A stretch of 53,230 bases of DNA, taken from the NCBI GenBank assembly GCA_964398295.1, contig CAYNMW010000005.1:1-53230 (forward strand), in the 5' to 3' direction. The position numbers and the translations under genes were made by a program. Below, one piece after another: positions 29,116-38,231 of the stretch (its first letter is position 1; each line of letters starts with the position of its first letter). Under the pieces are notes generated by a model. The model made no database searches. It worked only from the letters and a program-made list of their open reading frames with translations, and had not been told where the DNA came from. This DNA comes from CALFUK01 sp964398295. Lineage in GTDB: Bacteria; Bacteroidota; Bacteroidia; Chitinophagales; Saprospiraceae.

Positions 29116-29706
29116 CTATGCTTGCAGCTGTATGTGATTTTCTTCAATGAGTTTGCGAATATTAATCAATGCATATCTCATTCTTCCCAGAGCCGTATTG
29201 ATACTTACTCTGGTCAACGCTGCTATTTCTTTGAAACTCATATCTGCATAATGCCGGAGGATAACTACCTCTCTTTGCTCTTCTGGTAACATATCTACCA
29301 ATTGTCTAATCTTAGAATATGTCTGAGATTTAATCATGGTAGTTTCCATGTTATCATCCTTCACTTCAAGGACATCAAAGATATCAAAGGTCTCAGATGC
29401 AGAAACTTTTGTTCTTCTTTTCGATCTTCTGAAATGATCCACACATAAATTGTAAGATATCCTCATTGCCCATTGAAGGAACTTACCTTCGTGGTTATAT
29501 TTTCCTTTACGCAAGGTGTCAATAATTTTAATAAACACTTCCTGGAAAATATCCTCAGCTAAATCGTGGTCTTTTACAAACAAATAGATTTGCGTGTAAA
29601 TACGTTGCTTGTGGCGATTGAGAAGAATCTCAAAGGACTTGTCGTTACCATCTAAGTATTCGAGAATAAGTTGTTGATCACTAATTACAGTCTTCTGTAC
29701 ATTCAT
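29116..29706 (-). CDS. ECF-type RNA polymerase sigma factor
   Basis: A 196-residue sigma-70 family protein with region 2 (about 25-95, with DLAEDIFQEVFIKI and YNLCVDHFRR) and region 4 (about 135-190, with LPEEQREVVILRHYADMSFK and SINTALGRMRYAL). Regions 1 and 3 are missing, as in ECF factors. No anti-sigma gene is adjacent, so this is probably one of the widely conserved stand-alone Bacteroidota ECF factors. A TATATTTG box lies 84 bases upstream and a perfect terminator follows, so it is a single-gene unit. Confidence 0.95.
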   Translation of the reverse strand: MNVQKTVISDQQLILEYLDGNDKSFEILLNRHKQRIYTQIYLFVKDHDLAEDIFQEVFIKIIDTLRKGKYNHEGKFLQWAMRISYNLCVDHFRRSKRRTKVSASETFDIFDVLEVKDDNMETTMIKSQTYSKIRQLVDMLPEEQREVVILRHYADMSFKEIAALTRVSINTALGRMRYALINIRKLIEENHIQLQA

Positions 29707-29789
29707 ACTAAGTTAATTTGGTCTTTAATAAATTTTCTTAGTGTAAATGTTTACTGGCGTATAGACTGTATTTTAATGTTTTAAAAAAT

Positions 29790-29797
29790 CAAATATA
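29790..29797 (-). promoter_or_regulatory. Candidate -7 promoter box (TATATTTG) for the ECF sigma gene
   Basis: Full TAnnTTTG match on the minus strand, identical to the boxes before gcvP and the peroxidase gene. No -33 TTG is seen at 17-23 bases, so it may need an activator or another sigma factor. The leader would be about 77 bases. Confidence 0.45.
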
Positions 29798-29948
29798 GAT
29801 AAGTTAATCTATAGATGAAAGTACTTCGTAAAAATAGTTACAAAAGTTTATCCAAACACGACCTTAAAAAACCTTAACTTTTGTTTAACCGCAAGCTGGA
29901 TATTTATCAATTGCACACTATTAACACGATTAACTGATCAATATCCCC

Positions 29949-29956
29949 TATGTTTG
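29949..29956 (+). promoter_or_regulatory. Candidate -7 promoter box (TATGTTTG) for uvrA
   Basis: Full TAnnTTTG match, 44 bases before the TTG start of uvrA. The nearest upstream TTG (29911-29913) is too far away (35 bases). No SOS-type box could be recognised. Confidence 0.4.
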
Positions 29957-29985
29957 ATTCATATTTATTTTTATTTATATACAAA

Positions 29986-30003
29986 ATGCTAAATAGCAAT
30001 TGA
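29986..30003 (+). promoter_or_regulatory. Five-codon ATG leader ORF whose TGA overlaps the uvrA TTG start
   Basis: ATG at 29986-29988 is followed by CTA AAT AGC AAT and TGA (30001-30003). The TGA shares two bases with the TTG start at 30000-30002 (TTGA), a layout that could couple termination to re-initiation. It could also be chance in AT-rich DNA. A similar layout precedes the gene at 39554. Confidence 0.25.
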
Positions 30004-32789
30004 ATACGATCCATATTAAAGGTGCCAGGTCCAATAACTTAAAGAATATTGAGCTTAAAATTCCAAAAAACAAACTGATAGTCGTTACTGGACTATCAGG
30101 TTCTGGTAAATCATCTCTGATCATGGATACGCTTTATGCCGAGGGTCAAAGACGATATGTAGAAAGCCTTTCATCATATGCTCGTCAGTTTTTGAATCGG
30201 ATGAAAAAACCTGAAGTCGATTTCATCAAAGGTATTTGTCCAGCTATTGCTATAGAACAAAAGGTAGCAACTAGCAATGCGCGATCTACTGTAGGTTCAT
30301 TGACTGAGATCTACGATTATCTAAGATTGTTATATGCCAGAATCGGCAAAACATATTCTCCTGTATCTGGTAAAGAAGTAAGCAAGGATACTGTCTCAGA
30401 TGTAGTAGACTTCATTTTGTCAAAGAAGGCAAAAACAAGAATTCAAGTCTTTATCCCACTTCAAAGAAAATATCCTGACAGAACCATCCATCACGAACTG
30501 TCATTGCTTCTACAAAAAGGATATTCGCGTATTTACTACAATGAAAGTATCCTATCAATTGAAGCTTTCCTTGAGGATCACAAAAAACTTGCAAAGAAAA
30601 GAATAGACAAATTCAAGGAGGAGTTATTGATTCTCATTGATCGTTTTGAAGTATCAGATGATGAAGAAAACAGAAAGCGAATTGCTGATTCGATCCATAC
30701 TTCATTTTATGAGAGTGGTGGCGATTGTATTCTTGATGTTATTGATGAAGGTAAATTCTCTTTCAGCAATCGATTTGAGCTTGATGGCATATTATTCATA
30801 GAACCATCGCATCAACTTTTCAATTACAATAACCCATATGGTGCATGCCAGAAGTGTGAAGGATATGGTAGAGTATTGGGTATAGATCCAAAAAAAGTAA
30901 TTCCAAATGATACAAAATCAGTATACGATGGAGCGGTACAATGTTGGAGAGGTGAAAAATATAGTCGTTGGCTTGATCACTTTTTGAGTGAATCTGCAGA
31001 TTATGATTTTCCTATCCATCGCCCAGTATGCGAATTGAGTATAGAAGAGAATGAACTATTGTGGGAAGGCAATGATCATATACATGGCATCAATGACTTT
31101 TTTGAAGAATTAAAACAAAAGACCTATAAGATTCAAAATCGTGTCATGTTGGCAAGATATCGAGGTCGAACCAAATGTCCTGTTTGTAAAGGAGGAAGGC
31201 TCCGTAAGGAAGCATTGTATGTCAAAATTAATGGAAAATCCGTAGCCGAATTAATTGACATTCCTATTGATGAGCTTCTGGAGTTTATCCAAAATCTGAA
31301 ACTGAATAAATACGAGAAGGAAATTGCAAAACGTATTCGATTAGAAATAGAGTCAAGATTGCAAACAATGATACAGGTAGGTCTGCCATATCTATCGTTA
31401 GACAGGTTGTCCTCGACATTAAGTGGAGGAGAAACGCAACGTATTAATTTAACGAGGACCCTAGGCAGCAATTTGACAAATTCGCTATACATTCTTGATG
31501 AACCAAGTATAGGCCTTCATCCAAAGGATACGAGTAAATTGGTGGATGTTTTACACAACCTTCGGAATCTCGGAAATACTGTCATTGTTGTAGAACATGA
31601 AGAGGAAGTGATTTTAAATGCTGATCATATTATAGATGTCGGTCCTCATGCTGGAATTCATGGAGGGACAATTTTATACAATGACAGTTTAAAATCTTTT
31701 AAGAAAAAGGCCAAAAAGAGTCTTACTTCTGATTATTTATATGGAAGAAAGAACATTGAAGTTCCAGAATCAAGGCGGAAGTTCAGCAATAAAATTGAAA
31801 TCCTAAATGCACGGCACCACAACCTGCAATCAATCGACGTCATTTTCCCACTCAACTCATTTGTAACAGTGACGGGAGTTTCAGGATCTGGAAAGACAAC
31901 ACTTATCAAGCACATACTGTATCCTGGTCTGAAGCGACTTCTGGGTGAGAACACAGCAATTAAACTTGGTGCTCACGACGAAATAAAAGGAGATATATCC
32001 AGCATTAAGCAAATAGAACTGATCAATCAAAAACCGATTGGGAAGTCTTCCAGATCGAATCCTGTCACTTATGTTAAGGCATACGACAGCATTCGCAAAC
32101 TGATGGCTGATCAGCAACTTTCAAAAATCCGTGGTTACAAACCAAAACACTTTTCATTTAATGTAGAAGGTGGACGATGCGAAAATTGTAAAGGGGAAGG
32201 GGAAATTGTAGTCGAGATGCAATTCCTTGCAGATGTCAAATTGCTATGCGAAGATTGCAAAGGCCAACGATTCAAACAGGAAGTACTTGAAGTAAACTAT
32301 AAGGATCATACGATATTTGACATTCTCAATCTAAGCATTGAAGAAGCCATAGACTTTTTTGAAGACAATAGAGAAATAGTCAATAAGATAAAGCCGCTAG
32401 CAGACGTGGGTCTTGGCTACGTGAAACTTGGTCAATCTTCCAGTACATTATCTGGGGGTGAGGCGCAACGAGTCAAATTAGCCTCATATTTGGGCAAAGA
32501 AGCTAGAGGCAATCAGATACTTTTCATTTTTGATGAACCGACTACTGGCTTGCATTTTCACGACATACACAAGTTGCTATACGCTTTGAATGCTCTTGTA
32601 GAATGCGGACATTCTGTAGTTGTAGTTGAGCACAATATTGAGGTGATTAAATGCAGTGACTGGGTGATAGATCTAGGACCTGAAGGAGGCAAAAAGGGAG
32701 GTCAACTGATTTTTCAGGGTACACCAGAAAATTTAGCTAAATGCAAACATTCAGAGACTGGTAGGTATTTAAAAGAAAAGCTCTTCTAA
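30000..32789 (+). CDS. uvrA: UvrA excinuclease ABC subunit A (possibly the second Bacteroidota paralogue)
   Basis: A 929-residue protein with two ABC ATPase modules: Walker A GLSGSGKSS (31-39) and GVSGSGKTT (about 625), the signatures LSGGETQR and LSGGEAQR, and Cys pairs GACQKCEGYG, CPVCKGG, CENCKGEG and CEDCKGQ for zinc. The dimer scans DNA for lesions and loads UvrB in nucleotide excision repair. The only start in frame is TTG at 30000, since a TAG lies four bases before it and the next Met (residue 42) is past Walker A. The segment SSYARQFLNRMKKPEVDFIK and VATSNARSTVGS resembles the second UvrA copy known in Bacteroidota, an inference from memory of the family. No uvrB is nearby. Confidence 0.95.
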   Translation: MNTIHIKGARSNNLKNIELKIPKNKLIVVTGLSGSGKSSLIMDTLYAEGQRRYVESLSSYARQFLNRMKKPEVDFIKGICPAIAIEQKVATSNARSTVGSLTEIYDYLRLLYARIGKTYSPVSGKEVSKDTVSDVVDFILSKKAKTRIQVFIPLQRKYPDRTIHHELSLLLQKGYSRIYYNESILSIEAFLEDHKKLAKKRIDKFKEELLILIDRFEVSDDEENRKRIADSIHTSFYESGGDCILDVIDEGKFSFSNRFELDGILFIEPSHQLFNYNNPYGACQKCEGYGRVLGIDPKKVIPNDTKSVYDGAVQCWRGEKYSRWLDHFLSESADYDFPIHRPVCELSIEENELLWEGNDHIHGINDFFEELKQKTYKIQNRVMLARYRGRTKCPVCKGGRLRKEALYVKINGKSVAELIDIPIDELLEFIQNLKLNKYEKEIAKRIRLEIESRLQTMIQVGLPYLSLDRLSSTLSGGETQRINLTRTLGSNLTNSLYILDEPSIGLHPKDTSKLVDVLHNLRNLGNTVIVVEHEEEVILNADHIIDVGPHAGIHGGTILYNDSLKSFKKKAKKSLTSDYLYGRKNIEVPESRRKFSNKIEILNARHHNLQSIDVIFPLNSFVTVTGVSGSGKTTLIKHILYPGLKRLLGENTAIKLGAHDEIKGDISSIKQIELINQKPIGKSSRSNPVTYVKAYDSIRKLMADQQLSKIRGYKPKHFSFNVEGGRCENCKGEGEIVVEMQFLADVKLLCEDCKGQRFKQEVLEVNYKDHTIFDILNLSIEEAIDFFEDNREIVNKIKPLADVGLGYVKLGQSSSTLSGGEAQRVKLASYLGKEARGNQILFIFDEPTTGLHFHDIHKLLYALNALVECGHSVVVVEHNIEVIKCSDWVIDLGPEGGKKGGQLIFQGTPENLAKCKHSETGRYLKEKLF

Positions 32790-32809
32790 ACCGTTGTTTA
32801 AAAGAGCTT
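32778..32809 (-). terminator. Terminator of the leftward OmpA/coiled-coil/HU-like operon, overlapping the 3' end of uvrA
   Basis: AAGCTCTT and AAGAGCTT pair, extended after one mismatch by TAAAC/GTTTA around a CGTT loop. On the minus strand a T-rich stretch (TTTCTTTT) follows. The hairpin covers the uvrA stop codon and may end both convergent transcripts, though the plus strand lacks a T-run. Confidence 0.65.
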
Positions 32810-32836
32810 GCTGCATAAATTTCTGAATCTAAAAAT

Positions 32837-34345
32837 TTATTTCTTTCCTCCAGAAAGTTCATCCTGAAGCTTTTTTAATTTACTCCATGAGCCAGAAGCC
32901 GCCAATTTGGCTTGTTTGGTCCATGTACCTGGATCATGCATGCTAAATTTATTACCTGCTTTATCCAGTATGCCTTTTAACGTATTTAAGTTGACGTCTG
33001 ATAGTTGCTTAAAGGTATGAATTCCTGCTGTATTCAACAATTTTGAAATGGCTGGACCAACACCTTCGATCTTTCTCAAATCGTCTTTCTTTGACTTCCC
33101 TGCTGATTTTTTACTTTTTGATTTAGCAGACTTTTTAGAGGCGCCGGATTTGAAGGACTTGGTTGAGGTACTTGATTTGATTTCTCTTCTGTCCACAATC
33201 TTGGACTTTCCTTTTGTACGCTTTTCGCCTACAACTTTCTTTGACACTTGTACGGTACCCATGTTTGCCATCATTTTTTGAAGTGTGTCAAAATCAATGG
33301 ACTTAACAACTTCTACCTCTTTGATGACTTCTTTAACAACCTCTTTTACGACTTGCTTAGGTTTTTTGGCTAATGCGTTCTGCAACTGCTTAATTCTAGC
33401 CTCCATCTGCTTCATATTCTTTGTAGAAGCAGTTAATTTTTGACCTGCTTTTTTCAGATCAGAAGAAATTTTGCCTGCGACAATCTTCGCCTTGGATGCT
33501 TCGCCTTTTGCTTTAGCTGCATCACTCATTGCTTTCTTAAGAGCAGCAGAAGCCTTTAATGCAGCCTTTTTAGCATTTGAAGTATCTGTATTTGCTTTCT
33601 TTAGCTGACTGGAAAATTTACCTGCTACAAGTTTAGCTTTAGCTGAATCACTAAGTGCCTTTTTGAGCGCATTTGAAGTTTTGCCCGATGATAACTTTGC
33701 TTTAGCCGAATCACTAAGTGCCTTTTTGAGCGTAGCTTCAGCCTTGAGCTGTGCTTTTTTAGCATTCGCTGCATCAGCATTGGCTTTCTTAAGCTTCGCA
33801 TTGCTAGCTTTTTGAACAGCAGATAATTTTTTAGTCAAAGCGGAAATTTCCTTTACATCTTTTTTAAACACCTCTTTTATAAGGGTTACCTCTTTTAGCT
33901 TTTCTATAGGTACTTGTTTGATGACTTTGACCTCTTTAATTTTTGGTTTCTCTACGATCACCGCTACCTCTTTGATCACCTCTACTTCTTTGATCACCTG
34001 TACCTCTTTAATCACTTCTACAGGAACCTCCTTGATTACTTCAACTTTCTTTATTTTTTCTACGACCACTTGCACAGGCACCTCCTTAATGACTTCTACT
34101 TTTTTGATTTTCTCAATTTTGTTAGAAGACTTCACGACCTTATCCCTTTTCACCTTTACTTCCTTAATCACTGTTTTACCAGGGACCACAACAGCTACTT
34201 GCTCTTTGCTAGTTGCCTTTTTGATCGCTTGAGTTCTGAAAGCTGGATTTTCTTTCAAAATCGTTTCGTAGGCTTTTGTAGCCTTCGCCATAGATATACC
34301 TGCTTTTTTGCTGACTTTCTCTATTAACTTATGTTTTTCTATCAT
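32837..34345 (-). CDS. HU-like, histone H1-like protein with charged repeats and a C-terminal HhH domain
   Basis: A soluble 502-residue protein. Residues 1-35 resemble the first helices of HU (HKLIEKVSKKAGISMAKATKAY), but no full HU fold is obvious. Residues about 55-165 repeat V-I-K-E-V units (VEVIKEVPVEVIKEV). Residues about 165-320 are a Lys/Ala/Ser-rich coiled segment with 21-residue repeats (63-bp DNA period near 33645 and 33708), like histone H1 tails. The C-terminal about 80 residues (DLRKIEGVGPAISKLL ... HDPGTWTKQAKLAASGSW) form a helix-hairpin-helix domain of the type fused to ribosomal protein L21 in Bacteroidota. Nucleic-acid binding is likely at both ends. It is the third gene of the operon, 34 bases after the coiled-coil gene, with which it shares the charged-repeat, KA-rich and HhH regions. 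No named family could be assigned. Confidence 0.7.
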   Translation of the reverse strand: MIEKHKLIEKVSKKAGISMAKATKAYETILKENPAFRTQAIKKATSKEQVAVVVPGKTVIKEVKVKRDKVVKSSNKIEKIKKVEVIKEVPVQVVVEKIKKVEVIKEVPVEVIKEVQVIKEVEVIKEVAVIVEKPKIKEVKVIKQVPIEKLKEVTLIKEVFKKDVKEISALTKKLSAVQKASNAKLKKANADAANAKKAQLKAEATLKKALSDSAKAKLSSGKTSNALKKALSDSAKAKLVAGKFSSQLKKANTDTSNAKKAALKASAALKKAMSDAAKAKGEASKAKIVAGKISSDLKKAGQKLTASTKNMKQMEARIKQLQNALAKKPKQVVKEVVKEVIKEVEVVKSIDFDTLQKMMANMGTVQVSKKVVGEKRTKGKSKIVDRREIKSSTSTKSFKSGASKKSAKSKSKKSAGKSKKDDLRKIEGVGPAISKLLNTAGIHTFKQLSDVNLNTLKGILDKAGNKFSMHDPGTWTKQAKLAASGSWSKLKKLQDELSGGKK

Positions 34346-34379
34346 TTTGTTTGATTACTAGAAGTAGAATTAGTTTTTA

Positions 34380-37130
34380 TTATTTACGGCCGCCTGATAA
34401 TTTATCTTGCAGTTTTTCAAGCTTTGACCACTCACCCTTAGCAGCCAATCCTGCTTGCTGTGCCCAGGTTGATGGATCATGCATCTGAAATCTAGGTCCG
34501 GCTTTCACTAATATCGCCTTAACAACTGACACTTTGGCTTTGGACAATTTAACGAAGGAGTCAATGCCTCCTGCAATTAATAAGGATGATATTTTTGGTC
34601 CGATTCCTTCAATCTTTTTGAGGTCATCTTTTTTAGCTTTCCCTTTAGCTTTTGACTTTGAAACTACTTTTGATTTTGTTCCAGACTTAGCTTTCGTTCC
34701 AGCTTTCGCTTTTGACTTACTTCCTACTTTCGTTTTTGACCCTGCTTTTGATTTAGTCTTTGTTGCAGCTTTAGCTTTCGCTCCAGACTTTGCTTTTGGT
34801 TTAGACTTTGCTTTTGATCCTGCTTTGGCCTTGGATTTGACAGTCTTCTTTTTAACTGCCTTCTTCTTAGCTGCACTAGACACTTTGACTTCTCTTCTTG
34901 ATACTTCTACTGTACCCATGTTCTCCATCATTTTTCTAAGAGAACCCATGTCTATAGATTTCACAACTTCCACCTCTCTGACAACTTCTACAGGAACTTC
35001 TTTAATAACTTCTATCTCTTTAATGACTTGAACTTGTTTCGGTTTTTTCGCCAATTCTGCTTTAAGTTTATCTATCTGCTTTTTCAGAGACTTGCCATCC
35101 GAAACTGCTGCACCTAAATCTTTGTTAGCAGACGAGTATTTGTTTTGAAGAGCTGCATATTTTTTATTTAATGCATTGATCTCTTTCTCGTCTTTGATTT
35201 CTTTAACTACTTCAACTTGTTTTGGCTTTTTCGCCAACTCAGCAACTAGTTTATCGATCTCTTTTTTATAGGACTTACCATCTGATACTGCTGAATTCAG
35301 ATCTTTCGTGGCAGTTGAATATTTATTTTCCAGAGCTGCATACTTTGATGCTAAGGCTTTTATTTCCTTCTCATCTTTGACTTCCTTCACTACTTCGACT
35401 TCTTTTGGTTTTTTCGCCAGTTCAGCTTTGAGTTTATCAATTTCAGATTGGTATGACTTACCATCTGTAACTGCAGAATTCAAATCTTTTGTGGCAGTTG
35501 AATATTTGCCCTCAAGGGCTGCATATTTAGCATTTAGAGCATTGATCTCTTTCTCATCTTTTACCTCTTTAACCACTTCAACTTCCTTTATTACTTCTAC
35601 CGGTACTTCTTTAACNNNNNNNNNNNNNNNNNNNNNNNNNNNNNNNNNNNNNNNNNNNNNNNNNNNNNNNNNNNNNNNNNNNNNNNNNNNNNNNNNNNNN
35701 NNNNNNNNNNNNNNNACCTCAGTCGGCTTTTCATCGATTATTGCCTGCAATTTTTGAATCTCGCTTTCTCTGGTTTTAATGTCGTTTTCTAATTGCTTGG
35801 TCGTATTATTCAAATTGGTAATGATAACATCTGTGTCTTCCTTCACCTTAGCAATCTCTTCTTCCATGTTTTGAAGCTGTGATGCATGAGCCAATAATTC
35901 GGACTCTTTCATTCGCAATTCATTATTCAAATTGTCAAACTTATTGGTCCATTCATCAAGTGCCCCATCTTTTTGACTATTGACTTCTTGCAACTTAACT
36001 TCTGCCAATTCCAGTTTTGAATGTGTTTGGTCCAACAAATCAGATTTTTCATTGAACTTTACCATTAAACTGTCATACTCACCCTGAAGCTCATTCAATT
36101 TAACATCTCTTTCACCCGAAGCAGTTTCAATTTGTTTTTCAAGTTCTGCTAAAGAAGCTTTCACATCTGCGAGCTCTTTATCCTTCTCATCCAAAGTAGA
36201 CTTTAATTGTGCTACTTTACCTTCTAAGTCACCGATCTTTTGATCTTTTTCTTCAATCGCCTTTTGACCAGTTTCATTTTTTGCAGAAAGTTGACTACGT
36301 AAGGATTCTAGTTCTGAATCTTTATCAGCCAATGATGATTGCAATCCACCAACCTCATTTTCTTTCACTTCTGCTGCTTTCGCTAATTGCGCCTCAAGTT
36401 CCTTTATTTTCAACTGTTGCTTTTCTAGCTCGGCATCTTTAGTAGGAATTTGGTCTGTCTTAGCAACAAGATCGTTTCTCTCCGTTTGCCAATTTGCAAA
36501 TTTTGACTCCCAATCTGTATTAGATGCTTTTAATTTGCTTAAATCGGCATCAAATGAATTCGCTTTTTCGCCAAGTTTTTCATTATCATTTTTTAGCCTT
36601 CCATTTTCAACATCAAGACTCTCCAACCTCTTTTTATCAGCATTACTAGTTGCAACAAGTGATGAATATTTTGTATCTAATTCTTTTAGGTCAGAATAGA
36701 TTTTGTTTTCTGTCTCTTTTGAAGTCGTTTTATATTTGTTGTAATCTGATTCTAGTGTATCATACTTTGTGCGAAGGCTTTTATACTCTCCTTCTCTTGT
36801 TTCGTACTTGCCTCGGTAATCTTTTAAAGATAAATTCAAATTGTCAAAGTCCCCTTTAAGTGAATTATGTGAACTGCTTAGGGTTTGATATTCAGATACC
36901 TTAGAATTATATCTACCATCTAATTGAGTGTATGAATGTTGTGATTCATCTAATTTAGCTGACCATTCTTCGACAACACCTCCCATCAACGCCTCTCTTA
37001 TCAACCAACCAAATAAGGCAGCTCCCAACAAAAACAATGGCAGCAATAACCAAAAGCTACACCATCCGAGAACAAAAGCGATAATTGCTAGAATAATTAC
37101 GATTATTAATATTATAGGAATAATTCTCAT
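34380..37130 (-). CDS. Membrane protein with long coiled coil, charged repeats, H1-like tail and HhH domain (contains an N gap)
   Basis: A 916-residue frame spanning a 100-N gap. Two hydrophobic helices (about 4-46) anchor it, probably with both ends in the cytoplasm. About 55-470 is a long coiled coil. Around the gap come V-K-E-V/V-E-V-I-K-E-V charged repeats, then three near-identical 61-residue units (183-bp DNA repeats, 35041-35589) with KYAALENKYSTATKDLN and AELAKKPK. About 745-832 is a Lys/Ala/Ser/Gly-rich tail with KSKAKAGSKAK runs, like histone H1. The last about 84 residues are the HhH domain (KIEGIGPKISSLL ... HDPSTWAQQAGLAAKGEW). The architecture suggests a membrane-bound rod with a DNA-binding end. 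The frame continues across the gap, so the true gap length leaves remainder 1 when divided by 3. Confidence 0.7.
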   Translation of the reverse strand: MRIIPIILIIVIILAIIAFVLGWCSFWLLLPLFLLGAALFGWLIREALMGGVVEEWSAKLDESQHSYTQLDGRYNSKVSEYQTLSSSHNSLKGDFDNLNLSLKDYRGKYETREGEYKSLRTKYDTLESDYNKYKTTSKETENKIYSDLKELDTKYSSLVATSNADKKRLESLDVENGRLKNDNEKLGEKANSFDADLSKLKASNTDWESKFANWQTERNDLVAKTDQIPTKDAELEKQQLKIKELEAQLAKAAEVKENEVGGLQSSLADKDSELESLRSQLSAKNETGQKAIEEKDQKIGDLEGKVAQLKSTLDEKDKELADVKASLAELEKQIETASGERDVKLNELQGEYDSLMVKFNEKSDLLDQTHSKLELAEVKLQEVNSQKDGALDEWTNKFDNLNNELRMKESELLAHASQLQNMEEEIAKVKEDTDVIITNLNNTTKQLENDIKTRESEIQKLQAIIDEKPTEXXXXXXXXXXXXXXXXXXXXXXXXXXXXXXXXXXVKEVPVEVIKEVEVVKEVKDEKEINALNAKYAALEGKYSTATKDLNSAVTDGKSYQSEIDKLKAELAKKPKEVEVVKEVKDEKEIKALASKYAALENKYSTATKDLNSAVSDGKSYKKEIDKLVAELAKKPKQVEVVKEIKDEKEINALNKKYAALQNKYSSANKDLGAAVSDGKSLKKQIDKLKAELAKKPKQVQVIKEIEVIKEVPVEVVREVEVVKSIDMGSLRKMMENMGTVEVSRREVKVSSAAKKKAVKKKTVKSKAKAGSKAKSKPKAKSGAKAKAATKTKSKAGSKTKVGSKSKAKAGTKAKSGTKSKVVSKSKAKGKAKKDDLKKIEGIGPKISSLLIAGGIDSFVKLSKAKVSVVKAILVKAGPRFQMHDPSTWAQQAGLAAKGEWSKLEKLQDKLSGGRK
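35041..35589 (-). repeat. Three 183-bp tandem repeats inside the coiled-coil gene
   Basis: The plus-strand marker GGTTTTTTCGCC (or a one-base variant) occurs at 35041, 35224 and 35407, exactly 183 bases apart, each unit coding 61 residues. Units differ by scattered substitutions without frame loss. The array ends just before the N run at 35616, so further units may lie in the gap. Confidence 0.9.
35616..35715. other. Assembly gap (100 N)
   Basis: Exactly 100 N within the charged-repeat part of the coiled-coil gene. Codons on both sides are in the same frame. The real length is unknown and could hold more repeat units. Confidence 0.95.
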
Positions 37131-37153
37131 TTTTCTTAATTCTTGTTTTGAGA

Positions 37154-38044
37154 TTAATTATGATTTAAAACTACTTCTACTCTTCGATTAAGAGCTCTTT
37201 CTGCTGCAGTACTATTTGTATTCAGTGGATTATTAGGTCCGAATCCATTGGTAGACATTTTTGATCCAGCGATTCCGTTATTGACAAGAAAGTCCTTGAC
37301 AAAATCTGCACGTTGAGCAGACAGATTTATGTTCCCTTGCAGTCCACCGACATTGTCTGTATGACCATCGATAGACACATTACTACCTGATACATTGTCT
37401 AGATAATAGACGATATCTGCAAAATCTTGTTGCTGTTGTCCTGTAAGATTTACTGAATTCTGTCCAGTATTGAATCTAAGTGTAACAGCTGGTGCCTGAT
37501 CAATTAATCTCGTTTTTATATCCGCTAATCTGTTCGCTCCTGTATTTGATAAAGCGCCAAACGAAAAGTCAACACCCTTATTCAATATATTATTGGTATT
37601 GATATTCGAATCTGGAACTACAGCACTAGCCATTGTGATTTGACCAGCAGCAACGCCTAACCCAATTAAATAATTCTTGACGTCATTGGCTCGAGCCAGA
37701 CCAAGATTGCTAAATATACCACTGTATGATTCTGCTGATGAGTACTTACCCGTGATTTTCAACTCCCTGTTAGGGTTGTTAGAAAGATAATTAACAGTCT
37801 CATTCATACAATCAGAAGAGCTATCGCCTAATCGATTGAGTGCTGATCTATTAAAATCAAATGTGTTAGGACAAGCAGTTCCGAATCTCGCTCCGTCACT
37901 TATTTGCCAACCTGAAATTGCTTTTTTTGCTGGAGCTACAGCTGTTGCGGCTTTATTGAACCAACAAGTCTTACAAAAAAATAAACTAAATAGAATCCAA
38001 AGGATAAGTAAGATGATAAGCCAAGGCAAGTATTTCCTTTTCAT
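37154..38044 (-). CDS. Membrane-anchored OmpA-domain protein
   Basis: A 296-residue protein with a single N-terminal transmembrane helix (about 6-23) followed by Cys residues. A first, degenerate OmpA-like domain (about 60-150, FDFNRSALNRLGDSS start) precedes a full C-terminal OmpA peptidoglycan-binding domain (about 190-296), with VSIDGHTDNVGG, NLSAQRADFVKDFL and ALNRRVEVVL. OmpA domains bind diaminopimelate in the wall. The N-terminal helix looks like an inner-membrane anchor, as in MotB-type proteins, not a barrel. It is the first gene of the leftward operon, 23 bases before the coiled-coil gene. Confidence 0.88.
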   Translation of the reverse strand: MKRKYLPWLIILLILWILFSLFFCKTCWFNKAATAVAPAKKAISGWQISDGARFGTACPNTFDFNRSALNRLGDSSSDCMNETVNYLSNNPNRELKITGKYSSAESYSGIFSNLGLARANDVKNYLIGLGVAAGQITMASAVVPDSNINTNNILNKGVDFSFGALSNTGANRLADIKTRLIDQAPAVTLRFNTGQNSVNLTGQQQQDFADIVYYLDNVSGSNVSIDGHTDNVGGLQGNINLSAQRADFVKDFLVNNGIAGSKMSTNGFGPNNPLNTNSTAAERALNRRVEVVLNHN

Positions 38045-38231
38045 TAATGATACATTCGGTTAATTAGAAAATTTAAGTCTTTATTAAGACAACGCATAGA
38101 TGACATTAGTAACGAATTTAACATATATTTTTTTTAAGTTTTTAAAAAGGCTCGTTGATTTAAACCTATAATTAAATTCAACGTATAAACACTATACGCT
38201 TCATAGCTTTATACATTATTCTATGTTATAA

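Noticed and set aside
33914..34327. Plus-strand ORF of 137 residues
   Set aside because: Phe/Tyr/Leu-rich shadow opposite the Lys/Val/Glu repeats of the HU-like gene.
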